A stretch of DNA of 35,262 nucleotides from Trujillonella endophytica. GTDB taxonomy: Bacteria; Actinomycetota; Actinomycetes; Mycobacteriales; Geodermatophilaceae. The stretch spans positions 1 through 35,262 of the forward strand of contig NZ_FOEE01000024.1 in the NCBI RefSeq assembly GCF_900110555.1. Reading direction: 5' to 3'. Below the pieces are notes generated by a model. That model had not been told where the DNA came from. It saw only the letters and a program-made list of their open reading frames with translations, and ran no database searches. This document shows positions 8,957-15,354 of this stretch, piece after piece; within the stretch, counting starts at the first letter, position 1, and every line of letters starts with the position of its first letter. Position numbers and translations under genes: made by a program.

Positions 8957-9418
8957 ATGAGTCGACTGGCGTGGCCGGTTCGGCCGCTGCCGGACGGCAG
9001 GGGCGAGATGTGGCGGTGGGACCTGACGTCCCTGGCCCAGCTCCCCGCGGTCCGCGGGGCCCTGCGGGCGAGGTTGGACGAGGTCGGATTCCCACGGGAC
9101 GCCGACGACCCCGTCGCCGACCGGATGATCCTGGCCTTCGACGAGCTCGCGTCGAACGCGCTGCGTCACGGTCACCGCCCCGTGGTCGCCACGGTGGTCG
9201 CCGGCAGCGGCGGCTGGATCCTCGACATCAGCGACCGCGCGCGGCACACGATGCCGATGCCGGCCGTCGACCGGGACCCCGCCCAGGGCGGGCTGGGGCT
9301 CTACCTGGTCGCGCGGATGTCGGTGGCGCACGGCTGGTACGTCGACGACATCAGCAAGCACGTGTGGGCCTGCCTGCCCACGACGGTCGAGGACCGGGAG
9401 CCGGCCTACTCCTCCTGA
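8957..9418 (+). CDS. Anti-sigma-factor-type ATP-binding protein (RsbW/HATPase_c_2 family)
   Basis: A 153-residue single-domain GHKL ATPase. The N-box FDELASNALRHG (about residue 61) and the G-box GGLGLYLVARMS (about 111) match the RsbW/SpoIIAB-like regulatory serine kinase family, which binds sigma factors or phosphorylates STAS antagonists. The ATG at 8957 was chosen because GGGGGCGAGG lies just before it. The reading frame is open further upstream, but there it covers the intergenic region of a divergent promoter. It is divergent from the PAS-GAF-SpoIIE phosphatase across 133 bp, so the two may form one partner-switching module. Its sigma-factor partner is not in the window. Confidence 0.88.
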   Translation: MSRLAWPVRPLPDGRGEMWRWDLTSLAQLPAVRGALRARLDEVGFPRDADDPVADRMILAFDELASNALRHGHRPVVATVVAGSGGWILDISDRARHTMPMPAVDRDPAQGGLGLYLVARMSVAHGWYVDDISKHVWACLPTTVEDREPAYSS

Positions 9419-9469
9419 CCGGAGGTGTCGTGGGCCCGGGGGCGGGCTCAGCGGCCCTGGGGGACGGCT

Positions 9470-9500
9470 CGTGGCCGCGGTGTCGTGGCCGCGGTGTCGT
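9470..9500. repeat. 14-bp tandem duplication
   Basis: The unit CGTGGCCGCGGTGT occurs twice in a row (9470-9483 and 9484-9497) followed by CGT of a third copy. It lies in the non-coding gap between the anti-sigma-type gene and the chemotaxis operon. It is probably replication slippage in GC-rich DNA. Confidence 0.75.
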
Positions 9501-9524
9501 CCGGAGGACGACGACGTTGTTGCG

Positions 9525-9565
9525 CCCGGGGCGGCGGGGCACGGGTGGCCCGGCGCCGCCCCGGG
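9525..9565 (+). terminator. Hairpin after the anti-sigma-type ATPase gene
   Basis: A perfect 12-bp stem, CCCGGGGCGGCG with CGCCGCCCCGGG, closes a 17-nt loop in the gap between convergent genes. There is no T-run, as is common in actinomycetes. It probably serves the plus-strand gene ending at 9418. Confidence 0.5.
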
Positions 9566-9578
9566 GCAGCTCCTCCCA

Positions 9579-9599
9579 GCGCCGGGGGTGACCCGGCGC
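9579..9599 (-). terminator. Terminator of the cheB-cheR-cheY-cheX operon
   Basis: GCGCCGGG and CCCGGCGC form a perfect 8-bp stem with a 5-nt loop. It starts 13 bases past the stop codon of the last gene of the chemotaxis operon. No U-tract follows. Confidence 0.6.
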
Positions 9600-9612
9600 G
9601 CGAAAGGTGGTC

Positions 9613-10101
9613 CTACGGGATCACGAGCGACAGCGATCCCTTGCCGTAGCCGGGGACCTCGACGGCGAGGTCGATCCGGTTGAAGGCCGCGAGCATGCCC
9701 GCGATGTCCCCGTCGATGTCGTCACCGGGGGCGAAGAGCTTGTGCAGCTTGGAGTGCGGCGCACCCGGGACGTTGAACAGGGCCGAGACCACGTTCACGA
9801 CCTCGTGCAGGGCCTCGGTCAGCATCGACGTCAGCTCGCCGTCCTCCTCGACGGCGTCCTGGACGCCGCCGGGGGGGAGCATCGCCAGCGCGCCGGCGGT
9901 CCAGGCCGAGAGGGCCAGGTCCATGACGCAGAGCGCGTTGACGTTCAGGTGCGGGTCGACGTAGACGGCGACCGAGACCGGGGAGCGCTCGGTCGGGGTG
10001 ACCGGCGCGCCGGGCGAGACGGCGACCGGCTTGCCGACCAGACCCGTCAGCATGTCCTTGATGTCCTTGCTGGTGGGCAGGACGCGGGTGTCGGCGGTCA
10101 T
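9613..10101 (-). CDS. CheC/CheX-like protein, last gene of the chemotaxis operon
   Basis: A 162-residue protein starting at ATG 10101. The central segment TEALHEVVNVVSALF gives E96-x3-E100-x2-N103. This resembles the CheC/CheX CheY-phosphatase motif (D or S)-x3-E-x2-N, with the first acidic position Glu instead of Asp or Ser. It overlaps the preceding cheY by 4 bp (ATGA), so translation is coupled. If active, it would dephosphorylate the adjacent CheY. The changed first residue leaves open that it is a binding-only homologue. No membrane segments or signal peptide. The family call rests on this motif, operon position and size. The longer ORF running into cheY is a frame artefact. Confidence 0.62.
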   Translation of the reverse strand: MTADTRVLPTSKDIKDMLTGLVGKPVAVSPGAPVTPTERSPVSVAVYVDPHLNVNALCVMDLALSAWTAGALAMLPPGGVQDAVEEDGELTSMLTEALHEVVNVVSALFNVPGAPHSKLHKLFAPGDDIDGDIAGMLAAFNRIDLAVEVPGYGKGSLSLVIP

Positions 10102-10460
10102 GCGATCACCCCGTCCAGGTGCTCGGTGAAGGTCTCGGAGGTGAACGGCTTCGCGATGAGGAACAGCGCGCCGGCGTCGGCGGCCTTGCCGCGCATCTCC
10201 TCGGAGCCCTCGGAGGTGACGAAGCCGAACGGCACGGTCGAGCCGGCCGACCGGAGCGCCTCGAGGCACTCGATGCCGGTCATGTTCGGCATGTTCCAGT
10301 CCGAGAGGACCAGGTCGGGCTTCTCCGCCTGGACCTTCTCGTAGGCGTCGCGGCCGTCCTCGGCCTCGACGATGTCGTGGTCGTCGTATCCGGCCTGACG
10401 CAGGGTCCGGATGACGATCTGCCGCATGACGCGGCTGTCGTCAGCGATGAGGATCTTCAC
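10098..10460 (-). CDS. cheY: CheY-type response regulator (first of two)
   Basis: A 120-residue single receiver domain with no output domain. The acidic pocket is D7-D8, the phosphoacceptor is D54 in LSDWNMP, the switch threonine is T82 in FVTSEGS, and the conserved lysine is K104 in AKPF. It would be phosphorylated by CheA and signal to the flagellar motor or compete for phosphate. It starts at GTG 10460, preceded by GAGGTGC, and overlaps the CheX gene by 4 bp (GTGA). It lies between two CheX/CheC-like genes, which suggests dedicated dephosphorylation. Confidence 0.93.
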   Translation of the reverse strand: MKILIADDSRVMRQIVIRTLRQAGYDDHDIVEAEDGRDAYEKVQAEKPDLVLSDWNMPNMTGIECLEALRSAGSTVPFGFVTSEGSEEMRGKAADAGALFLIAKPFTSETFTEHLDGVIA

Positions 10461-11029
10461 AGGGGCACCTCGTTCTCGTACGTGGAGCGGTCGGGGTCAG
10501 CGGGGTGGTGCGGGTCCGGGGACGACGGCAGGGCCGGCAACGCGCCCTGCACCGAGATGGCGACGGGCTCGCCGCGCCAGAGGAGGTCGATCCGGCAGAC
10601 GTCGGAGGCGTTGCGGACCTCGGGGGAGGCGCCGACCGACGGCAGGCTGAGGGCGGAGTGGCCGGGGAGCGTGGCCTTGATGCTGCCGCCCACGACGTTG
10701 GCGATCTCGCCGAAGGCGTCGACGACGTCCTCCTCGTCGAGCACCGGGGGCGCGCTGTCGCGCAGCAGGGCCCGGGAGAGCTCCTCGGCGGTGCGGCGGC
10801 CGGTGGTGAGGACGACGCTGCCGGTCCACGGACCGACCACGTCGACCCAGCTGGACAGGACGTCGGCCGGCAGCTCGGCGGGGAGCGGGACGAGCACCTC
10901 CTCCTCACCGACCAGCGAGATCCAGGCCTGCTCGGCGATGGACTGGATCGTGGCCTCGTCGATGAGCTCGGTGATCACCGGGCGGGCATCGGTGGCGCGG
11001 CGGCGCTCGGCGGTGTCGAACGCGGTCAC
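10457..11029 (-). CDS. cheX: CheX-type CheY phosphatase
   Basis: A 190-residue protein with a clear CheX/CheC active-site motif, D104-A-F-G-E108-I-A-N111, followed by VVGGSIKATLPG. CheX proteins remove phosphate from CheY and replace CheZ in bacteria that lack it. No cheZ is seen here. The C-terminal tail, rich in Pro, Asp and His after about residue 168, looks disordered. GTG start at 11029, with a 4-bp overlap with the cheY gene upstream. Its place between two cheY genes fits a role in setting signal lifetime. Confidence 0.82.
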   Translation of the reverse strand: MTAFDTAERRRATDARPVITELIDEATIQSIAEQAWISLVGEEEVLVPLPAELPADVLSSWVDVVGPWTGSVVLTTGRRTAEELSRALLRDSAPPVLDEEDVVDAFGEIANVVGGSIKATLPGHSALSLPSVGASPEVRNASDVCRIDLLWRGEPVAISVQGALPALPSSPDPHHPADPDRSTYENEVPL

Positions 11030-11415
11030 AGGACGACCTCCTGGGGGAGCAGGCCGAGCAGCGCCAGCTTGTCGCGGATCGCGTCGGCCGTGAACGGCTT
11101 GATGACGTACTCGTGGGCGCCCGCGGCGAGAGCCCGCACGATCTGGGTGTGCTCGCTCTCGGAGGTGACCATCATCATGGTCATCGAGCGCCAGGCCGGG
11201 TTGGCCCGGACGGCGGAGACGAACTGGAGCCCGTCCATCACCGGCATGTTCCAGTCGATCGTGGCCAGGTCGGGGACCCAGCCCTCGTTCAGCACCTCGA
11301 GGGCCTCTCCGCCGTGGCCGGCGTCGCGGACCTCGTAGCCGAAACCGGTGAGGATGGAGGAGACGATCCGGCGCATGGCGCGGGAGTCGTCGATCACCAG
11401 TGCACGCATTCTCAT
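11026..11415 (-). CDS. cheY: CheY-type response regulator (second of two)
   Basis: A 129-residue single receiver domain. Residues: D9-D10 acidic pair, D54 phosphoacceptor in ATIDWNMP, T84 in MVTSES, and K106 in VIKPF. It could also start at an internal ATG two codons later (11409). It overlaps cheR upstream and cheX downstream by 4 bp each. The MTMMMVTSES stretch is typical of CheY. Having two CheY proteins in one operon implies either a motor-binding and a phosphate-sink form, or two outputs. The sequence alone does not say which binds the motor. Confidence 0.93.
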   Translation of the reverse strand: MRMRALVIDDSRAMRRIVSSILTGFGYEVRDAGHGGEALEVLNEGWVPDLATIDWNMPVMDGLQFVSAVRANPAWRSMTMMMVTSESEHTQIVRALAAGAHEYVIKPFTADAIRDKLALLGLLPQEVVL

Positions 11416-12236
11416 GCCCCCTTCAGCGGGCGGTAGGCGGAGCTGCGGCCGAGGACGACCCGCTCCCAGGAGTCGTCGACGCCGAGGGTGGTCTCGGCGG
11501 CACCGAGGAACAGCCACCCGTCCGGCCGCATGAGGGAGCGGACCCGGCGCAGGATCGCCTGCTTGGTGGGCAGGTCGAAGTAGATGAGGACGTTGCGCAG
11601 GTACACGACGTCGAACGGGCCCATCCGCGGCAGCGGCGCGGCCAGGTTGCACTCGGTCGCGGTCACCATGCGGCGGAGGGAGGCGTTGACCTCCCACTCG
11701 CTGCCCGCGCGGGTGAAGTGGCGGACCAGCATCGACGCCGGCAGGCCGCGGTTGACCTCCAGCTGGCTGAACCGGCCGGCGCGGGTCCGCTCGACCATCT
11801 CGCGGGAGAGGTCGGTGGCCGTGATCGACACCCGGCCGGCCGCGTTGGGCATCGCGTCCTCGAGCAGCATCGCGATCGTGTAGGCCTCCTGCCCGCTCGA
11901 GCAGGCCGCCGACCAGATCTGCAGCCGCTCGCCGGCCCCGCGCGCCGCGAGGAGCGCGGGCAGGACGGTCGTGGTCAGGGCGGTGAACGGGTCGCCGTCC
12001 CGGAACCACGAGGTCTCGTTGGTGGTGAGGGCCTCGACGATGCGGCGGGTGTTCTCCGGGCTGGGGCGGGTGCGCACGTTGTCGACCAGCTGACCGACGT
12101 CCGCCAGGCCCATCTGCCGGGCGATCGGCAGCAGCCGCGCCTCGACCAGGTACTCCTTGCCCGGCGCCAGCACGATCGCGCTCTCCCGGTGCACCACCTG
12201 GCGCACCCAGTCGAAGCTCGTGGCGGTCAGGGTCAT
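11412..12236 (-). CDS. cheR: Chemotaxis protein methyltransferase CheR
   Basis: A 274-residue SAM-dependent methyltransferase that adds methyl groups to glutamates of chemoreceptors for adaptation. An N-terminal helical domain (about residues 1-70) is followed by TTNETSWFRD (71-80), the SAM-binding loop IWSAACSSGQEAYT (107-120), FDVVYLRNVLIYF, and the C-terminal FLGAAET motif. No C-terminal receptor-tethering pentapeptide-binding extension or TPR is evident. ATG at 12236 overlaps the cheB stop by 4 bp. Confidence 0.95.
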   Translation of the reverse strand: MTLTATSFDWVRQVVHRESAIVLAPGKEYLVEARLLPIARQMGLADVGQLVDNVRTRPSPENTRRIVEALTTNETSWFRDGDPFTALTTTVLPALLAARGAGERLQIWSAACSSGQEAYTIAMLLEDAMPNAAGRVSITATDLSREMVERTRAGRFSQLEVNRGLPASMLVRHFTRAGSEWEVNASLRRMVTATECNLAAPLPRMGPFDVVYLRNVLIYFDLPTKQAILRRVRSLMRPDGWLFLGAAETTLGVDDSWERVVLGRSSAYRPLKGA

Positions 12237-13351
12237 CGGACTCCTCCGGTGAGCAGCGCGGAGGTCCGGCTGGGAACGGGGCCGGCGGTGGGGCCGGTCA
12301 GGCGGCGGGTGATGGCCTCGGCGATGCGGTCCAGCGGCAGGATCTCGTCGGCCAGACCGGCCGAGGCGATCGCGCCCGGCATGCCCCAGACCACGGACGT
12401 GGCCTGGTCCTGCACGACGACGGAGCCGCCGGCCTCGCGGACACCGGCGGCGCCCAGCTTGCCGTCGGAGCCCATCCCGGTCAGGACGACGGCGAGCACC
12501 GCGCCCCGGTGGATCTCGACCGCGGAGCGGAACAGCGGGTCCACGGCCGGCCGGCAGAAGTTCTCCGGCGGACCCTGGGTGAGCCTCGTGGCGTTGCCGC
12601 GGGCACCGCTGCGGATGGTGAGGTGGTGGTCGCCGGGGGCGAGGTGGACCGTGCCGGGCATCAGGGGCGTCCCGTCGACGGCCTCGACGACGCGCAGGGC
12701 GCAGAGCCGGTCCAGCCGCTGGGCGAACTGCCGGGTGAACACCGGCGGCATGTGCTGGACGAGGAGCACCGGCACCGGCAGCGAGGCCGGCAGCGCGGGC
12801 AGGACCTTGGCGAGGGCCTCGGGGCCGCCCGTGGAGGAGCCGATGACCAGGATGGCCGGCTTCTCGACCGGCGCGGTGCGCGGCGGTGCCGGGCGGGCCG
12901 GGGGGAGGGCGGCGGTGGCGCGCGCCGGCCCGGTCGTGATCGGGCGGCCGAGCAGGGCCTTGATCTTGGGGATCAGCTGCTCGCGGACGCTCTCCATCGA
13001 CTGCGCGACGCTGCCGACGTTGGCCGGCTTGGTCACGTACTCGTTGGCTCCGGCGGCGAGCGCGTCCAGCGTGGCGGAGGCACCGCGCTCGGTGAGCGTG
13101 CTGAACATGATGATCGGGATCCGGCTGCGCGTGGCGCGGATGGCGCGGACCGCCTGGATGCCGTTCATCTCCGGCATCTCGATGTCCATGGTGACCAGGT
13201 CGGGCTTGAGCTGCTCCACCTTGCCGACGGCGATCTTGCCGTTGACGGCGGTTCCGACGACCTCGATCGCGGGGTCCTGCGAGAGCACGTCCGTGACGAT
13301 CTTGCGGACGACGATCGAGTCGTCCACCACCAGCACCCGGATCGGGTTCAT
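12233..13351 (-). CDS. cheB: Chemotaxis response regulator protein-glutamate methylesterase CheB
   Basis: A 372-residue two-domain protein. An N-terminal receiver domain (D10-D11, phosphoacceptor D56 in VTMDIEMPEMNG, K108) joins through a Pro/Ala linker (about 137-165) to the methylesterase domain. The catalytic triad is visible: S173 in IGSSTGGPEA, H200 in VQHMPP, and D296 in GMGSDG. It removes receptor methyl groups when phosphorylated by CheA and opposes CheR. The start was placed at ATG 13351 because a perfect GGAGGA lies four bases upstream and the frame upstream is not receiver sequence. It is the first gene of the six-gene operon, so its promoter should lie in the 411-bp gap at 13352-13762. 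Confidence 0.95.
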   Translation of the reverse strand: MNPIRVLVVDDSIVVRKIVTDVLSQDPAIEVVGTAVNGKIAVGKVEQLKPDLVTMDIEMPEMNGIQAVRAIRATRSRIPIIMFSTLTERGASATLDALAAGANEYVTKPANVGSVAQSMESVREQLIPKIKALLGRPITTGPARATAALPPARPAPPRTAPVEKPAILVIGSSTGGPEALAKVLPALPASLPVPVLLVQHMPPVFTRQFAQRLDRLCALRVVEAVDGTPLMPGTVHLAPGDHHLTIRSGARGNATRLTQGPPENFCRPAVDPLFRSAVEIHRGAVLAVVLTGMGSDGKLGAAGVREAGGSVVVQDQATSVVWGMPGAIASAGLADEILPLDRIAEAITRRLTGPTAGPVPSRTSALLTGGVR

Positions 13352-13710
13352 CCGTCCTCCTGCTCCTGTCGACAGCCGACAGGGGCTGTTACTCGGTGTA
13401 TCGGCACCAGCGAGCGGGGCTGAAGTTCGGCCGCGCACAACCGGTTCCGCTCGGTACGGATGTCTCGGGCGCATCACCCGACACAGGAGTTGTCGGCTGT
13501 CCCAAACGGGAACTGAACCGGGAGAGCGAACTCGTTACGAGATTCCCGGTGACCGTTCCCGGAAATGGCTGCTCGGCCATTTGTCGACAGGCGGGAACGG
13601 TGACCGGCGACGCCCTGACCTGCACGGACGCCGTCCGACACGGGCACTGTGCGGTGAGGGACCGTTCGGTCATCGGAACGGGCAGGGAGCGCACATCGCC
13701 CGACGTCCGT
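13352..13710. other. Non-coding upstream region of cheB with several dyads
   Basis: No gene is supported here; base composition is less GC-rich than in the flanking genes. An 11-bp element GACAGCCGACA (13371-13381) recurs inverted as TGTCGGCTGTC at 13491-13501. A nested dyad follows: ACCGTTCCCG (13552-13561) with CGGGAACGGT (13592-13601), enclosing AAATGGC (13563-13569) with GCCATTT (13576-13582). These could be operator sites for cheB or cruciform-forming DNA. A minus-strand GTGCCGATA similar to one upstream of cheA lies between the first element and cheB, near 13395-13405. Confidence 0.6.
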
Positions 13711-13729
13711 CCGCCGGGAGGCCCGGCGG
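13711..13729 (-). terminator. Terminator after the 293-residue unknown gene
   Basis: CCGCCGGG and CCCGGCGG form a perfect 8-bp stem with a 3-nt loop, 34 bases past the stop codon at 13763. No U-tract. Confidence 0.55.
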
Positions 13730-13762
13730 CGCGAGGGGGATGCTGCCCGAGGTGGCGCGGGG

Positions 13763-14644
13763 TCAGGCGGTGGTGACCCGCTCCCAGGGAGCCAGCAGGA
13801 CCGACAGCGCGCTGGAGTCCAGCAGGTCGCCCATGGTCAGCCCCTGCACCACCCCGGCGACGGCGTTCCAGACGCCCTGCGCGCCGTCGCGGCCGTCGAA
13901 GCCGCCGTCGGCGAACGCCTGCACGGCCAGCAGCTGCGCGGCGGCCAGGACCCGCAGGCGGCCGGAGACGTGCGCGGCCCACGAGGCCTCGTGCATGGCC
14001 GTCGCCCACGGCCGGCGCTCGAAGCGACCCTCGTCGACGGCGCGACGCCAGCGGGCCCGCGCGGGGTCGTCCTGGTCACCGACGGCGGCGAGGAAGGCGC
14101 GCACCTCGACGCCGGCGGGCCCCAGGTCCGGCTCGGCGGGCGGGACGAGGCCGGTCGCCGTGGCCAGGGCGAGCGGGCCGGTGAGCTGCCGGCGGACCAG
14201 CGGGGGGAGCACGTCGGAGGCGAAGGAGCCGATCACGGCGTCGCCGAGCACGTCCGCGGCGGCCGCGACGACGTCCTCGTCCAGGTCGGCGACGGCGGGG
14301 TGCTCGGGCCCGAGGACGTCGTCGCGCAGCACCCGCTCCACGGCGGCGGCGTCGCCGATCATCCCGCGCTCGAGCTGCTCCACCAGGACCGCGGCCCGGT
14401 CGCTGCCGGCCGACCGCAGGTGCGGCACGGCGGCGGCCAGCTCGCGCGCCCGGCGGGCACGGACGGCCAGGACGGCGCGCTCCTCGCGCTCCCGGCCGGC
14501 CGAGGGGTGCGCGCTCGCGATGCCCTCCAGCGTGGCCGCGTCGGCGGTCAGCCCGGTGAGCAGGACGTCGGCGACCTGCCGGCCGAGGGGCAGGCGGACG
14601 AGGTCGAAACCGAGGGTGGCGGCACTGACCAGCGAGTACGGCAC
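13763..14644 (-). CDS. Unrecognised alanine-rich protein between the two chemotaxis operons
   Basis: A 293-residue protein that I do not recognise. It is rich in Ala, Leu, Arg and Asp, predicted mostly helical, with no signal peptide, no clear membrane segment and no familiar catalytic motif. Visible pieces are VPYSLVSAATLGFDLVRLPL at the N-terminus and a conserved-looking WATAMHEASWAAHVSGRLRVL near residue 225. The start was placed at GTG 14644 because GGAGG lies seven bases upstream. An open frame reaches 14800 but its extra residues look non-coding. It is bounded by hairpins on both sides, so it is probably a single-gene unit. Its location between cheB and cheW makes a chemotaxis or motility accessory role possible but unproven. 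Confidence 0.72.
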   Translation of the reverse strand: MPYSLVSAATLGFDLVRLPLGRQVADVLLTGLTADAATLEGIASAHPSAGREREERAVLAVRARRARELAAAVPHLRSAGSDRAAVLVEQLERGMIGDAAAVERVLRDDVLGPEHPAVADLDEDVVAAAADVLGDAVIGSFASDVLPPLVRRQLTGPLALATATGLVPPAEPDLGPAGVEVRAFLAAVGDQDDPARARWRRAVDEGRFERRPWATAMHEASWAAHVSGRLRVLAAAQLLAVQAFADGGFDGRDGAQGVWNAVAGVVQGLTMGDLLDSSALSVLLAPWERVTTA

Positions 14645-14818
14645 GACAGCGCCTCCGAGAGCCGGGACAAGGGCGAGACCATGCTGACCGTGATCGCTCC
14701 AGAGCGCCATGTGATCGTCACTCGACCGTTGGAGACGCGCGACCCCTCTCCCGCGTGTCCCTCCTGATCGGGTGACCATGCTCTCGCAGAGAGTCACCAA
14801 TCATCGCCGGAAAACGCC

Positions 14819-14865
14819 ACCGGCCCCCTGCCGGCTCCGGAGGGGAGCGGCGGCAGGGGGCCGGT
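14819..14865 (-). terminator. Strong terminator after cheA-cheW
   Basis: A perfect 15-bp stem, ACCGGCCCCCTGCCG with CGGCAGGGGGCCGGT, whose loop contains a further GCTCC-GGAGG-GGAGC hairpin. It begins 19 bases past the cheW stop on the minus strand, and a short T-run (GTTTTCC) follows. A smaller dyad, GGTGAC (14771-14776) with GTCACC (14793-14798), lies beyond it. Confidence 0.75.
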
Positions 14866-14884
14866 GGTGGGGTGCAGTCCTCAG

Positions 14885-15352
14885 TCAGGCGCTGACGGCC
14901 TTGTGGACGTCGAGGGCGAGCAGCAGCTGACCGTCGAGCTTGAACGCCCCGCGGATCAGGTCGCGGGCCGTGCCGTCCAGCGTGTCCGGCGGGGCCTCGA
15001 AGTCGGCCGGGTCGACGTCGACCACGTCGGCGATCGCGTCGACCAGCAGGCTGACCGCCTCGCCGTGCAGCCGCACGACGATGACGACGGCGTCGGTGTC
15101 CGCGGGCCGCGGGGGACGGCCGAGGCGCTCGCGCAGCTCGATCGCCGTCACCACCTGGCCGCGGAGGTTGATCAGGCCGGCGACGGCCGTCGGGGCCAGC
15201 GGCACCCGGGTCAGGCTCTGGCTGCGCAGGACCTCCTGCACGTGCGCCACCTCGACGCCGTACAGGTCGCCGTCGAGCCAGAAGGTGGCCAGCTGCCCGC
15301 CGATCGCCGGCGTCGCGCCGTCGGGTGTGCGGGTCTCGGTCGCGGTGCTCAC
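14885..15352 (-). CDS. cheW: Chemotaxis coupling protein CheW
   Basis: A 155-residue CheW domain that links CheA to receptors in the cytoplasmic signalling array. Typical pieces are ATFWLDGDLYGVEVAHVQEVLR, TRVPLAPTAVAGLINLRGQVV and AVSLLVDAIADVVDV. The start is GTG 15352, two bases after the cheA stop, with the Shine-Dalgarno GGAGG formed by the last codons of cheA. A longer open frame that reads into cheA is out of frame with it and not real. cheW ends the two-gene operon and is followed by a strong hairpin. Confidence 0.94.
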   Translation of the reverse strand: MSTATETRTPDGATPAIGGQLATFWLDGDLYGVEVAHVQEVLRSQSLTRVPLAPTAVAGLINLRGQVVTAIELRERLGRPPRPADTDAVVIVVRLHGEAVSLLVDAIADVVDVDPADFEAPPDTLDGTARDLIRGAFKLDGQLLLALDVHKAVSA

Positions 15353-15354
15353 GG

